DNA of 62,013 bases. It comes from Selenomonadaceae bacterium (GTDB taxonomy: Bacteria; Bacillota; Negativicutes; Selenomonadales; Selenomonadaceae). The notes under the pieces are model-generated. The model did not search any database, was not told the origin of the DNA, and worked only from the letters and a program-made list of their open reading frames with translations. Location of the stretch: positions 1-62,013 of the forward strand of contig JALFXV010000005.1 in the NCBI GenBank assembly GCA_022786545.1. Reading direction: 5' to 3'. The translations under genes and the position numbers were made by a program. Every line of letters starts with the position of its first letter. Position 1 is the first letter of the stretch. Shown piece by piece: positions 42,617-51,839 of this stretch.

Positions 42617-43783
42617 TTAGTTATTCTTGCGCATCCAGACAGGAATATCAATGTTATTAACAGTAAAGAAATCCTGATTTGGCATGCCGCGGTTCGGATC
42701 ATTGCCAAAGGTAGAGCTGCGCATCCCCGGAGCGGACGGCTGGGCTGCCGCCGTACCGGCATTACCGGCAGGATTGCCAAAGAACTGGTTGGCAGAAGGA
42801 GCCGGTGCAGAAGCACCCTGACGGCCCTCAAAATCAGTGGCAATCACAGTCACGCGGACCACATCCCCCAGGCTGTCATCTGTAGCCACGCCCCAGATGA
42901 TATTGGCATCCTTGTGGGCAGCCTCCGTAATGGCAAGGCTGGCCTCATTCAGCTCCGCCATGCTCAGGCGGTCAGATGCACCGGTAAAGTTCATGATAAC
43001 GCCCCGGGCACCCTGCACAGAAACCTCCAGCAGAGGAGATTCCACAGCAGCCTTTACAGCAGACAGAGGCGCACCATCGCCGGAAGCCTCGCCAATGCCC
43101 ATCAGGGCAGGACCGGCGTTGCTCATAATAGCCTGCACATCAGCAAAATCAAGATTTACAAAGCCCGGTACATTAATCAGGTCGGAAATACTCTGTACAC
43201 CCTGGCGCAGCACATCATCCACAATGCGGAATGCCTCGGTAAAAGGAGTGCTGCGGTCAATAATCTCCAGCAGCTTCTCATTTGGAATGGTAATGATACT
43301 GTCCACCCGCTCAGCCAGCTTCGCCACACCGGCCTCGGCACGGCGCTTGCGCATCAGTCCCTCAAAGCCAAAAGGACGGGTAACAACTGCCACAGTCAGA
43401 GCTCCCAGCTCCTTGGCGCACTCTGCCACGATAGGAGCCGCACCCGTACCTGTGCCACCGCCCATACCGGCAGCAATAAACACCAGATCGGCCCCCTCAA
43501 GGGCAGCCTTGATTTCATCCCGGTTTTCCTCGGCAGCCTTCTCGCCTACCTCCGGCCTGGCACCTGCCCCCTTGCCCTCGGTTGCCTTCCTGCCAATCTG
43601 CAGGCGAACAGGAGCCAGCGACTCCTCCAGAACCTCTGCATCCGTATTGATGGCGATGAACTCCACGCCCTGTACTCCAGAGGAGACCATGCAGTTCACG
43701 GCATTGTTGCCGCCACCGCCCACACCAACAACTTTAATTACGGCATCAAGGCCTTCATCTAAATCTGCAAAATCAATTCCCAC
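42617..43783 (-). CDS. ftsZ: Cell division GTPase FtsZ
   Basis: This tubulin homologue forms the division ring. Motifs: [35 protein letters not shown] (tubulin signature), [17 protein letters not shown] and the [10 protein letters not shown]7 loop. The C-terminal linker ([16 protein letters not shown]) ends in the [10 protein letters not shown] peptide that binds FtsA and other partners. The start is GTG at 43781-43783 behind GGAGG. Length 388. ftsA, normally just upstream, is not there; a DUF4143 ATPase occupies that place. Confidence 0.96.
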   Translation of the reverse strand: MGIDFADLDEGLDAVIKVVGVGGGGNNAVNCMVSSGVQGVEFIAINTDAEVLEESLAPVRLQIGRKATEGKGAGARPEVGEKAAEENRDEIKAALEGADLVFIAAGMGGGTGTGAAPIVAECAKELGALTVAVVTRPFGFEGLMRKRRAEAGVAKLAERVDSIITIPNEKLLEIIDRSTPFTEAFRIVDDVLRQGVQSISDLINVPGFVNLDFADVQAIMSNAGPALMGIGEASGDGAPLSAVKAAVESPLLEVSVQGARGVIMNFTGASDRLSMAELNEASLAITEAAHKDANIIWGVATDDSLGDVVRVTVIATDFEGRQGASAPAPSANQFFGNPAGNAGTAAAQPSAPGMRSSTFGNDPNRGMPNQDFFTVNNIDIPVWMRKNN

Positions 43784-44008
43784 AAGTATACCTCCACATA
43801 CAAGCTTAATTTATGTAAAAACAGCCCATTTCACCTATTACATTTCACCATTATAACATCATTCCATAAAATTTTCTACATATTTTATGATTTTTTACAA
43901 ACTTAGCAAACATCCAGCGGTATGTATTGAGGTGGTATCTGCCCGGATGGAAATTTTATGGCAGGTACAGGCCTGACGGCGTTAGCTATGGAAAGTATGG
44001 TGAATCAT

Positions 44009-45211
44009 TCATATTGCTGAGAGCCAGTCAAGTACATTGACATGCTGGATACCTTCAAAGGAAATATTCGGGAAATAATCCATAGTTAGCAGATACTTGG
44101 GATAATTATCCTTTATCCCCTGCAAAGGGGCAAGCTCACGGTGCAGGGTATTTTCATCAAGGACAGACTGAGATACCTGATAGTACGCCTTTTGTCCATC
44201 GTGAATAGTGACAAAATCTACTTCTGATTTGCCAGCTTTCCCCACAAATACTTCATTTCCTCTGCGAAGCAGTTCGAGATAAACAATATTTTCCAGAATA
44301 TGCCCTACATCACTAAAACTTGTCCCAAGCAAATAATTACGCAAGCCAATATCTACGGCGTAATATTTTGCACCGTTTTTGAGACGTTCCTTGCCGTGAA
44401 CATCGTAACGATTGGCCTTGTACAGGATGAAGCTGTCCACAAGAGCCTGTATATACCCTTCTACTGTATTAGTGCTTATTTTCCTGCCAGCAGATGTCAT
44501 AGCACCGGCAATTTTAACTGCTGAGCAAAGGTTGCCGATATTGTCATACATAAACTCCACAATGCTCTGGAGCATTGCTATATCCGAAATGCGCCTGCGT
44601 GTTGCAACATCCTTAATGAGGACGGTGTTGTAGATGCCCTCAATATATGCACGTATATCATCCTGCTCCCGATATTCCAATACGCCAGGAAATGAGCTGT
44701 TCACAAGGTATTTGGAATACAGCTGCGGCAGGTTGCCGATATCAGGCGATGCAGAAACAAACTCAGCAAAGGAAAGAGGCAGCATCCTTATTTCCATGTG
44801 ACGCCCGGACAGCAGGGTAGCAAGCTCTCCCGACAGCAGATAGGCGTTTGAGCCTGTAAGATACAAGTCAACTCCTGGTTTGGCATATAGCCAGTCTACA
44901 GCCCGCTGAAAGTCAGGTACATTCTGCACCTCGTCCAAAAAAACATAATTATTTTTATCTGGATACAGCTTTTGCTCAACATAATCATATAAATCATCTG
45001 CGGTACGAATTTTGCGAAAATCACCGCTTTCAAGGTTGACATCAATCATGCGCTCTTTCTCTATGCCCTGCTCAGCCAGTTCCTTTTGAAACATGTGCAG
45101 CAGCGTAGATTTGCCACAACGCCTTATGCCTGTGACTACTTTTATGATATTTTTATCCCTAAGCCTATGAAGCTGGTTCATATATACATCACGTCTAATC
45201 ATTTTTATCAC
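44009..45211 (-). CDS. AAA+ ATPase of the DUF4143 (AAA_14) family
   Basis: 400 residues. The N-terminal AAA module has Walker A GIRRCGKSTLLHMF (residues ~25-38), Walker B VFLDEVQNVPDF and sensor LTGSNAYLLSGELATLLSGRH. The C-terminal part is a winged helix plus nuclease-like DUF4143 region (GNEVFVGKAGKSEVDFVTIHDG, with E-V-D-F as a possible PD-(D/E)XK core). These ATPases are common, scattered between strains, and usually of unknown role; some are linked to mobile or toxin-type loci. A 20-bp inverted repeat overlaps its promoter. It sits between ftsZ and the flagellin genes. Confidence 0.85.
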   Translation of the reverse strand: MIKMIRRDVYMNQLHRLRDKNIIKVVTGIRRCGKSTLLHMFQKELAEQGIEKERMIDVNLESGDFRKIRTADDLYDYVEQKLYPDKNNYVFLDEVQNVPDFQRAVDWLYAKPGVDLYLTGSNAYLLSGELATLLSGRHMEIRMLPLSFAEFVSASPDIGNLPQLYSKYLVNSSFPGVLEYREQDDIRAYIEGIYNTVLIKDVATRRRISDIAMLQSIVEFMYDNIGNLCSAVKIAGAMTSAGRKISTNTVEGYIQALVDSFILYKANRYDVHGKERLKNGAKYYAVDIGLRNYLLGTSFSDVGHILENIVYLELLRRGNEVFVGKAGKSEVDFVTIHDGQKAYYQVSQSVLDENTLHRELAPLQGIKDNYPKYLLTMDYFPNISFEGIQHVNVLDWLSAI

Positions 45212-45220
45212 CTCAATGAT

Positions 45221-45250
45221 ATTATAGCATAAAATATTAATATTTTGTCA
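45221..45250 (-). promoter_or_regulatory. Promoter of the DUF4143 ATPase
   Basis: On the minus strand TGACAA (45250-45245), 18 bases, TATAAT (45226-45221). The -35 region lies inside the proximal arm of the inverted repeat, so a protein bound to the dyad would block transcription. Confidence 0.55.
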
Positions 45251-45304
45251 TCGTATTGATATTTTTATAAAAATAAAGATATCAATATCAATACGATGAC
45301 AAAA
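45243..45304. promoter_or_regulatory. 20-bp perfect inverted repeat upstream of the ATPase gene
   Basis: TTTTGTCATCGTATTGATAT (45243-45262) and its exact reverse complement (45285-45304) are separated by 22 AT-rich bases, giving arm centres 42 bp apart (four helical turns). There is an extra ATATCAATATCAATA direct repeat next to the right arm. It suggests an operator looped by a dimeric or tetrameric regulator, perhaps the ATPase itself. Confidence 0.7.
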
Positions 45305-45321
45305 ATTTAGAAAATTGACAA

Positions 45322-45367
45322 ATAAAAAATCCTGTTTCAAGTGGTTGTATACCTGAAACAGGATTTT
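45322..45367 (-). terminator. Terminator after the 45404 flagellin
   Basis: AAAATCCTGTTTCAA (45326-45340) pairs with TGAAACAGGATTTT (45354-45367), followed by TTTTTTAT on the minus strand. Confidence 0.88.
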
Positions 45368-45403
45368 GATATAAATATGTATTTGTGTTTTAGTTATGCC
45401 ACA

Positions 45404-47416
45404 TCACTGCAAAAGATTCAATATGTTAGAGCCAGATTGATTTGCCTGGGCCAGCATGGCCTGCGATGACTGGGCAAGGATGCTGTACTTGGCATAGGCG
45501 GTCATTTCCTTTGCCATATCCGCATCCCGGATAGTGCTTTCAGCAGCAGCAGTATTTTCGTGGCTGATGACGATATTGTCATTCATCACAACCAGCCGCT
45601 GGTGCTGGGCACCCATAGTGGTGATGGAGTTTTCCAAGTAGCGCAGGGCCTGGTCGATATTAGTCAGAAAATCATGCGCTTTCTGCTGGGTGCTGATACA
45701 TGTCCTCAGCTCTATATCCGTCACCTCAGGATAAGGCCATACTTCCTTGCGGAATTTCTGCTTCTTTTCATCATCACTCAAGCCATTATATTCATGGGGC
45801 CAGGGGTCCGGGTAATCCGCCTCTGTCGGCTCAATGCCTGCCCAGCGGCTATCACTGGCAGGAAACAGCATCCCCAATGTAGTATTCGGCAGCTTCAACG
45901 CAGTATTGGCGGAAGCAGCAGTATCTCCCTGAATATACATGCTGCCGCTGGGCTTCATATAATTGGTATAAATATATTGCTCAGGAATTACATCCAGCTG
46001 CCCTGCTATACCATTGTACATATATAACGCATTACCAGTCTTTTCTACATAACAGTTAAGTTCTCCTGACGCATCCGTATAGGTATTCAGCTTTACACTA
46101 TGCTTCGATGTAATTGTAGCAGGATTGCTGCTCAAAGCATTACCAGCTGCTCCATTCAATCCTTCAGCCAAGGCACGGATTATATCTGATGAATTATCTG
46201 CTCCTTGCACGCCTATAATATAGCAGCCTGATACCGTGTCAGTACCAGCATGGTATTCGCCTGTACCGGCAGCCTTCCCTGCATCAAACATAACCGAAAC
46301 AAACTGCTTGCAGCCATCGCACAAAACAGAAAAGCCTTGCTTATCCAATGCCGCTGGCAGATTGCCCAGGCTGCTAAAATCAAGATTATATATCTGCTTG
46401 TGATTATCGTAATTTGCTTTTGTTTTTGAAGCAATCATCTTGCCATCCGGCAGCGTATCATAAGTATATTCCTGCGTAGCAGGATAAGTGCCGGTAAGCA
46501 CAATTTTTGTAGTGCCTGCCGCCACAGCTGCCGTACCGCTGGTTCCGACAGTTCCCAATGCCTGATAATGCTTGGAATGAGGCAAAAATCCTGCTGCCCC
46601 CGCAGATGGCACTGACGGAGTACCTGCCGCCACATCCAAGGGAATGTATGTTGGCGGTGTGTTTCCCACCGGATATTCTATGGCAGGAACAGCCGGACCA
46701 GTTCCTGTTTGATTGCTGTTTACTACAGTATATGGATTGCCGTTGGCATCATATACCGTAGAATTAATGCCCGGCACAGATGACATGGGATTATAGGCAA
46801 AATTATACGGATCATAGACTACCTGCCCATCTGACAATTCCTTGTAGGACATGACTGGCATGTGGCACAATATTCCTCCCTTAACAGCAGGCTTGATATG
46901 CGGTTCCGGTATCAGCCCTATGCTGTTCAGCCTTTCAGGTGCCTCAGTATTAAATGTGGCGGAGCCAGGAATCACCTCCATGTCTGTACGCTCAAGTTCA
47001 ACCTGATTCAAAAGAGACCTGCCATTGTAGTTTGTGGACATGGCAATATCATCAATCTCCGTCAGCCGCTGGTTGACTTCCTTCTGCATAATGGCTCTGT
47101 CGGAATCACTGTATACTCCATTGGCAGATTTCAAGGCCAGTTCCCGGATGGTGGTCAGCAGTTCCGCCTGGCTCTGCATAGCACCCTCTGCTACGTTGGT
47201 TATATCTGCCCCCTTATTGGCATTTTCCGAGCACTGATTCAGTGCCCGTATCTGGACACGCATTTTCTCGGATATGCTGTAGGCAGAAGCATCATCACTG
47301 GCATGGCGCACCTTCAGCCCTGCTGCCAGCTTCTCCATAGAATTGGACAGCTTATTGTTCTGCCTGTTGGCTTCATTCAGTACCGACATGGCAGCCATAT
47401 TATTGTAGATTACCAC
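45404..47416 (-). CDS. Flagellin with a large cysteine-containing central domain
   Basis: This filament protein has standard D0/D1 ends: MVIYNNMAAMSVLNEANRQN, SYSISEKMRVQIRALNQ, TTIRELALKSANGVYSDSDRA and the C-terminal ESTIRDADMAKEMTAYAKY, ILAQSSQAMLAQANQSGSNILNLLQ. Between them (about residues 150-570) lies a long variable region with GFSVLCDGCKQFVSVMFD and SGCYIIGVQGAD, a surface domain also met in flagellins of some Clostridia. At 670 residues it is much larger than minimal flagellins, and its Cys residues are unusual for secreted filament subunits. It lacks an HExxH protease motif. It is followed by a terminator; fliB is just upstream. Confidence 0.9.
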   Translation of the reverse strand: MVIYNNMAAMSVLNEANRQNNKLSNSMEKLAAGLKVRHASDDASAYSISEKMRVQIRALNQCSENANKGADITNVAEGAMQSQAELLTTIRELALKSANGVYSDSDRAIMQKEVNQRLTEIDDIAMSTNYNGRSLLNQVELERTDMEVIPGSATFNTEAPERLNSIGLIPEPHIKPAVKGGILCHMPVMSYKELSDGQVVYDPYNFAYNPMSSVPGINSTVYDANGNPYTVVNSNQTGTGPAVPAIEYPVGNTPPTYIPLDVAAGTPSVPSAGAAGFLPHSKHYQALGTVGTSGTAAVAAGTTKIVLTGTYPATQEYTYDTLPDGKMIASKTKANYDNHKQIYNLDFSSLGNLPAALDKQGFSVLCDGCKQFVSVMFDAGKAAGTGEYHAGTDTVSGCYIIGVQGADNSSDIIRALAEGLNGAAGNALSSNPATITSKHSVKLNTYTDASGELNCYVEKTGNALYMYNGIAGQLDVIPEQYIYTNYMKPSGSMYIQGDTAASANTALKLPNTTLGMLFPASDSRWAGIEPTEADYPDPWPHEYNGLSDDEKKQKFRKEVWPYPEVTDIELRTCISTQQKAHDFLTNIDQALRYLENSITTMGAQHQRLVVMNDNIVISHENTAAAESTIRDADMAKEMTAYAKYSILAQSSQAMLAQANQSGSNILNLLQ

Positions 47417-47468
47417 AAACCATCACTCCAGAACATATTTAACAAATACAAATACATAGAGGCCTTAT

Positions 47469-48656
47469 TTACTCCAAGCGCAGCAGCACCTGCATCAGCT
47501 TTATAGGCTCTGCCTCAAAAGGAGCAGTGTACTTTACCAAATATCCTGAAAAATTCTTCATATGGTCTAACTTTTTACTATATATAGTCACTAAATTTAA
47601 AAAATCATTTTTAGTGATCTGGCCATCACAGATATCACAATAGCTATAAATGCACATTTCCCAAACCTTATACGCCAGAAGATAAGAAAAATAATTATGC
47701 AGGAAGCTTCCTTCCAAGCGGAAAGGAAAACCTCGAAATATAAATTCCTGCTGCCAATACCTGTCAATGGCTGTTCCAAATAGGCCTTGTATCTGCCTGC
47801 TATAATCAGAATATTTTTCCTCATACTCCAAGGCCTGTTTTATCAACATAGATACATCGGAAAAAATCCCTTTTTCCTGCAAAAAATTTAGTATGCCTGT
47901 CAGTAATTGTCCGTGAGCAGCAGGATAAAATACCCAGGCAGCAAAAATATCCTGCATCTGAATCTTAAATTCATCACTGCTGTAAAACACTGCCAAATCG
48001 GCAATAGCTTCTGCACCATTTGGCAACAGTTTCAGTTCATCTGCCTTATCCAGGAAAAAGCCCAGGATAATCATGCGCTGCTCCAGCGTATAGCATGTAT
48101 TTTGCAAAATAGATAAACTGCCCAGGATTACATTGGCAGCCAGTACAGCATCAATATTCTCAACAATTTTATCGCACTGCGAAGCAATCTTCCAGGCATC
48201 ACTCTCATTTTCAAGCATAATATTTTCTATATTCATGCCATGCTCAGAAAACAGCGCCACTTCTGCTGCCACAGGGCAGGTCATGCTCAAGGTCCGTAGC
48301 TGACAGTCCCCTATATATACCACCATCCGGGGATAAACCTGACATACACGAGACAGTATATCGGCTCCAAAATTACGATGGATATAACATAGATTATCCG
48401 CTCCAACCATAGGACATGCCCCGTCTTGATTACGTTTTATCTGCATCGCTCCAACGTGTCCCATATTAGGCTCAAAGATGGATAGTATTTTTTTCCTAAT
48501 AACAGGATTTTTTATGCGCTGATATTTTTTATAAGTTTCAATATCTATGTCAATGCGCCAATCGTCCTTACAGCATTGGGCATTACACTTATTGCCGTCA
48601 CACTGGAAAGTTTTTACATATTCCGGCTGCAATATGATAGTTTGTTCATTTTCCAT
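47469..48656 (-). CDS. fliB: Flagellin lysine-N-methylase FliB
   Basis: FliB methylates surface lysines of flagellin. The cysteine-rich N-terminus matches the family: FQCDGNKCNAQCCKDDWRIDID, then CPMVGADNLCYIHRNFGADILSRVCQVYPR and TLSMTCPVAAEVALF. Those cysteines likely hold an iron-sulfur cluster. The remaining ~250 residues are helical and less conserved. Length 395. It overlaps the start of the preceding small HTH gene by 11 bases and precedes the flagellin at 45404, so all are probably one transcript with the modification target. Confidence 0.9.
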   Translation of the reverse strand: MENEQTIILQPEYVKTFQCDGNKCNAQCCKDDWRIDIDIETYKKYQRIKNPVIRKKILSIFEPNMGHVGAMQIKRNQDGACPMVGADNLCYIHRNFGADILSRVCQVYPRMVVYIGDCQLRTLSMTCPVAAEVALFSEHGMNIENIMLENESDAWKIASQCDKIVENIDAVLAANVILGSLSILQNTCYTLEQRMIILGFFLDKADELKLLPNGAEAIADLAVFYSSDEFKIQMQDIFAAWVFYPAAHGQLLTGILNFLQEKGIFSDVSMLIKQALEYEEKYSDYSRQIQGLFGTAIDRYWQQEFIFRGFPFRLEGSFLHNYFSYLLAYKVWEMCIYSYCDICDGQITKNDFLNLVTIYSKKLDHMKNFSGYLVKYTAPFEAEPIKLMQVLLRLE

Positions 48657-48864
48657 ACTTAAAAATATCCCTCCAGTCCTCCGGGAATATCACAACTGTC
48701 TTTTCTGTACAAATGGTGTGATGATAGCCCAATCTTTGCGTGATCATCCTGACCTGTTCAATGCTAAGCCCAACCTCTTTGGCAATATCCTCCTGGCTGT
48801 ACATTCTTTCTCTATACATACTATTGACTTTAGAGACAATCTCTATGATTTCTTCACCTGTCAC
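48646..48864 (-). CDS. Small helix-turn-helix protein coupled to fliB
   Basis: 72 residues with a predicted helix-turn-helix (YSQEDIAKEVGLSIEQVRMITQRLG). The start is GTG behind AGGGGGAG. Its end overlaps the fliB start by 11 bases, so fliB translation depends on it. It may be a short transcriptional regulator or a translational enhancer. I do not recognise a named family; the HTH part resembles the DNA-binding module of sigma-70-like or DeoR-type small regulators. Confidence 0.65.
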   Translation of the reverse strand: MTGEEIIEIVSKVNSMYRERMYSQEDIAKEVGLSIEQVRMITQRLGYHHTICTEKTVVIFPEDWRDIFKYGK

Positions 48865-48890
48865 AATGGCTCCCCCTCTAAATTAATAAT

Positions 48891-48917
48891 GGGACGGGAG
48901 TGACAACTCTCCCGCCC
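48891..48917 (-). other. GC-rich hairpin between the 49063 flagellin and the HTH gene
   Basis: GGGACGGGAG pairs with CTCTCCCGCCCC around TGACAA. On the minus strand it is followed by TTATTAATTTA without a real T-run. It is either a leaky terminator after the large flagellin or a fold near the HTH ribosome binding site. Confidence 0.55.
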
Positions 48918-49062
48918 CACATGCAATGGTAGTTCTAATAACATGTCTGGTCTTACAGGCTAGCAACAAGTAAGGGACATGGAATTAGCATATTAATTTA
49001 TATATCAGCCAACATGCCTAAGCACATCAGCCGGATACATCATTGTAATCCAACAACAGAAA

Positions 49063-51462
49063 TTACTGGAGCAAGGACAGCACGTTGGAACTGGACTGGT
49101 TAGCCTGTGCCAGCATGGACTGAGCAGCCTGCAGGAGAACGTTGTTCTTGGTATACTGCATCATTTCCTTGGCCATATCTGCATCGCGGATAGTGGACTC
49201 GGAAGCCTGAACATTCTCAGATGCAGTGGTCAGGTTGCTGCTGGTGTACTCAAGACGGGACTCAACGGAACCAATAGTGGTCTGCTGGTCAAGAGCCTTG
49301 GCAATAGCATTGTCCAGTACGTTGATAGCAGCGTTAGCCTTGTTCTGAGTGGAAATATTCAGCTTGGTGCCATCTGCGCCCTGCAAGCCGAGAGCCTCGG
49401 CACGCATATCAGTGAGGCCAATCTTGATGGACTGGTTAGCCTTGGCGCCTACCTGCAAGTTGATGGCATTGTCATCAGACTTGTTCTGGGCACGTACAGT
49501 CTCCTCGAAGGCATCAAGAGCTGCATTGGCAGACTTCTTTACGTTGCCCTGTGCATCAGATACGCTGATATTAATGCCGGAAATCTGACCGCCAATACCG
49601 GCAGCATTGGCAGTAATGGTAATCGCATTCTTGCCGGAGGCAGTTTCTACAGTTTCACCTGCAGCATTCACACCAACAGTTGCACCGGTCAGGATTGCAG
49701 GACCGCTGAACTTGGAAACAACATTCTCCTGAGCGGCCTTCAAATCAGCAGCATTAGGACCGGTAATACCCTTCATTGCATCAATCGCAGTAGCCAGTGC
49801 CTTCACATCAGCATCAACAATCACCGGAGTAGCACCAGCAGCTCCGCCCTTAAAGAGAGCAGCAACAGCCTTTAAGGCAGTTTCCACTTTACCAGTATCA
49901 GCAGATTCTGCTGCTGTCAAGCCCTTCTCAAAAGCAGCCAGCATGGCGTTGCGGCGATCCTCTGTGGTATCAACAGGGCCTACAGAAGTAGGAGTACCAA
50001 CTATCGAACCATCATCAGCTTTTATCACAATGTCTTTGGAGTAAGCAATTTTCTGATTATTTGCAGTATCAGCCAGATTTACCTTCAGCTGATTTACTAA
50101 GGCTTCCTTGAGTACATCCACCTTGTCCTGAGCAGTCTTGACCTCATCCTGTGCTTCCAAAGCAGTAAGCTGCTTCTGGGCATCAGTATAATTGGTAACA
50201 GCCTTTTCCATATTGGCCTCTGCGGTATCCACAGCCTTGACACCATTCCTGTAGGCCTCAACAGCCTCTCTCAAGCCGTCCGTGCCGGCATAGGCAGCCT
50301 CAAGTTTGGCAGACATATCGCTGGACTCCAGGCTGGAAGACTCTCCATCCCATGCTATACCTGCCTCAGTCAGCTTGCTGTTCAGCTTGTATGCCAAGGT
50401 ATTGTTGGTAGTCTTGTTACCCAAATCAGCCAGAGCATTAACAAGGGCCTCATCAGCCTTTACTACAGCAGTATAAAGGTCACCGGCAGCATAAGCCTTG
50501 CCAGAAGCATCTGTATAGGAATTAGCTGTCAGCTTATTAGTACCAGCCTTGTCCGAAGTAATATTACCATCAGCCTTGCCAGCAGCAGTTGTTGCAGTAT
50601 GGAAATTACCTGCTGTAAGAGCAGCGCCTGCACCATAGGCTTTAGATGTAATATTGCCACCAGCAGTACCTTCCTTGCCGTCAGCCAGCTGTGCCTTCAA
50701 ATACTCAATAGCTTTCTTTTCGGCAGAAACATCGGTAACGCCATTCGCACCACCAGCAGTCTTAACAGCCTCGTTAGAAGATGTTGCAAAAATCTGGCTG
50801 CTCTTATCGATATTTTCAGCTTCAGCAAAAATATCGCCCAAAGTCTTGTCGCCTGCCTGGAAGGTTGCACTGTAAGTCTTGCCCCCCTGCACATAAGAAA
50901 CAGTAATCTTATCAGTGTCATGAATTTCCAAAGAATCGCCGCTGCGAGCCGCCAAATCAACCAGCTTGGTATCAGCCTTAGTGTCCTCAGCCAGGCTCTG
51001 GTTGGACAATGCAGTATAGGTAGCATTGCCAATAGTATTCTTGGAACCATCAACGAGATACTTGCCGTTGAAAGTTACGTTTGCGTTATCGTTAATCTGG
51101 TCAATGGACTGATCCAGTTCCTTCTGGATAGTCTGACGGTCTGCATCTGTATTGGAATCGTTGGCTGCGTTTACAGCCTTTTCCTTCAAAGTCTTCAAAA
51201 TCTCAACGGTGGAGCTTACAGCACCCTCGGCAACCTTCATCATAGAGCTGCCATTCTGGGTGTTCTGGTTAGCCTGATCCAAGGAACGGATCTGAACGCG
51301 CATACGCTCAGAAATAGCGTAACCGGAAGCATCATCAGCTGCACTGTTGATCTTCATACCGGAAGAAACCTTCTGCAGGCTCTTTGCCAGTGCACTGGAG
51401 TTCTTGTTGAGAGTATTCAGCGTGTTTAAAGCGGTCATGTTGTTCTTTACGACCATAGCCAT
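49063..51462 (-). CDS. Large flagellin (799 aa)
   Basis: Conserved ends: MAMVVKNNMTALNTLNTLNKN, ASGYAISERMRVQIRSLDQANQNTQ, EGAVSSTVEILKTLKEKAVNAANDSNTDADRQTIQKELDQ, and ESTIRDADMAKEMMQYTKNNV, LLQAAQSMLAQANQSSSNVLSLLQ. The ~500-residue middle includes repeated Ala/Thr-rich strands and a long helical stretch (EAYRNGVKAVDTAEANMEKAV...) that could form a coiled coil. The start is the ATG at 51460-51462 after AAGGAGG; the frame runs another 19 codons upstream without a better site. It has a sigma-A-type promoter and a ~225-nt leader. Confidence 0.92.
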   Translation of the reverse strand: MAMVVKNNMTALNTLNTLNKNSSALAKSLQKVSSGMKINSAADDASGYAISERMRVQIRSLDQANQNTQNGSSMMKVAEGAVSSTVEILKTLKEKAVNAANDSNTDADRQTIQKELDQSIDQINDNANVTFNGKYLVDGSKNTIGNATYTALSNQSLAEDTKADTKLVDLAARSGDSLEIHDTDKITVSYVQGGKTYSATFQAGDKTLGDIFAEAENIDKSSQIFATSSNEAVKTAGGANGVTDVSAEKKAIEYLKAQLADGKEGTAGGNITSKAYGAGAALTAGNFHTATTAAGKADGNITSDKAGTNKLTANSYTDASGKAYAAGDLYTAVVKADEALVNALADLGNKTTNNTLAYKLNSKLTEAGIAWDGESSSLESSDMSAKLEAAYAGTDGLREAVEAYRNGVKAVDTAEANMEKAVTNYTDAQKQLTALEAQDEVKTAQDKVDVLKEALVNQLKVNLADTANNQKIAYSKDIVIKADDGSIVGTPTSVGPVDTTEDRRNAMLAAFEKGLTAAESADTGKVETALKAVAALFKGGAAGATPVIVDADVKALATAIDAMKGITGPNAADLKAAQENVVSKFSGPAILTGATVGVNAAGETVETASGKNAITITANAAGIGGQISGINISVSDAQGNVKKSANAALDAFEETVRAQNKSDDNAINLQVGAKANQSIKIGLTDMRAEALGLQGADGTKLNISTQNKANAAINVLDNAIAKALDQQTTIGSVESRLEYTSSNLTTASENVQASESTIRDADMAKEMMQYTKNNVLLQAAQSMLAQANQSSSNVLSLLQ

Positions 51463-51693
51463 GATAAATTCCTCCTTGACTAAAAAATAACCCATGGGAT
51501 TGCATCCTTGCTCTCCCACCTCATCCTACCGAATTGCTTTGTTTGCTATTTCAGCAAATAACAACACGCAAGATGACCAGATAATTCGCCCTTTTATCCG
51601 CGGAATATAGACGAAACCATCTATAGCCACACATAAAGGCAGGGCATCGTATGCTCTACCCTTATTTTGCTGTATTAGCAATTCTTTACACCT

Positions 51694-51722
51694 ATTATAT
51701 TTTGCTATTACCGCAAAGTCAA
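51694..51722 (-). promoter_or_regulatory. Promoter and long leader of the large flagellin gene
   Basis: On the minus strand TTGACT (51722-51717), 17 bases, TATAAT (51699-51694). The transcript starts near 51687 and has a leader of about 225 nt. I saw no clear sigma-28 box. GGA motifs near the start codon (AGCAAGGATGCAATCCC hairpin, TAGGATGAGG, AAGGAGG) would allow CsrA-type control, as known for flagellin mRNA in Bacillus; this is a guess. The 377-bp stretch 51463-51839 also holds the upstream region of the XRE gene. Confidence 0.6.
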
Positions 51723-51839
51723 GTTTTATTTTTGCCAATTTAGCATCTTTTCTGTTTTATCATTTTTTCAATCTATAATTAATTTGGTTTATTATCATTT
51801 TTCTAAGTTACATTGTACATATTTTCAGGAGGTGGCTAC

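Noticed and set aside
43900..44008. Possible coding remnant (GGICPDGNFMAGTG) downstream of the ATPase
   Set aside because: Short, no family recognised, no supporting signals.
51526..51738. 70-residue open frame between flagellin and XRE genes
   Set aside because: It spans the flagellin promoter and leader, has no ribosome binding site, and its sequence resembles no protein.
51463..51812. Sigma-28 promoter for the large flagellin
   Set aside because: No TAAA-N15-GCCGATAA match; a good sigma-A box is present instead.
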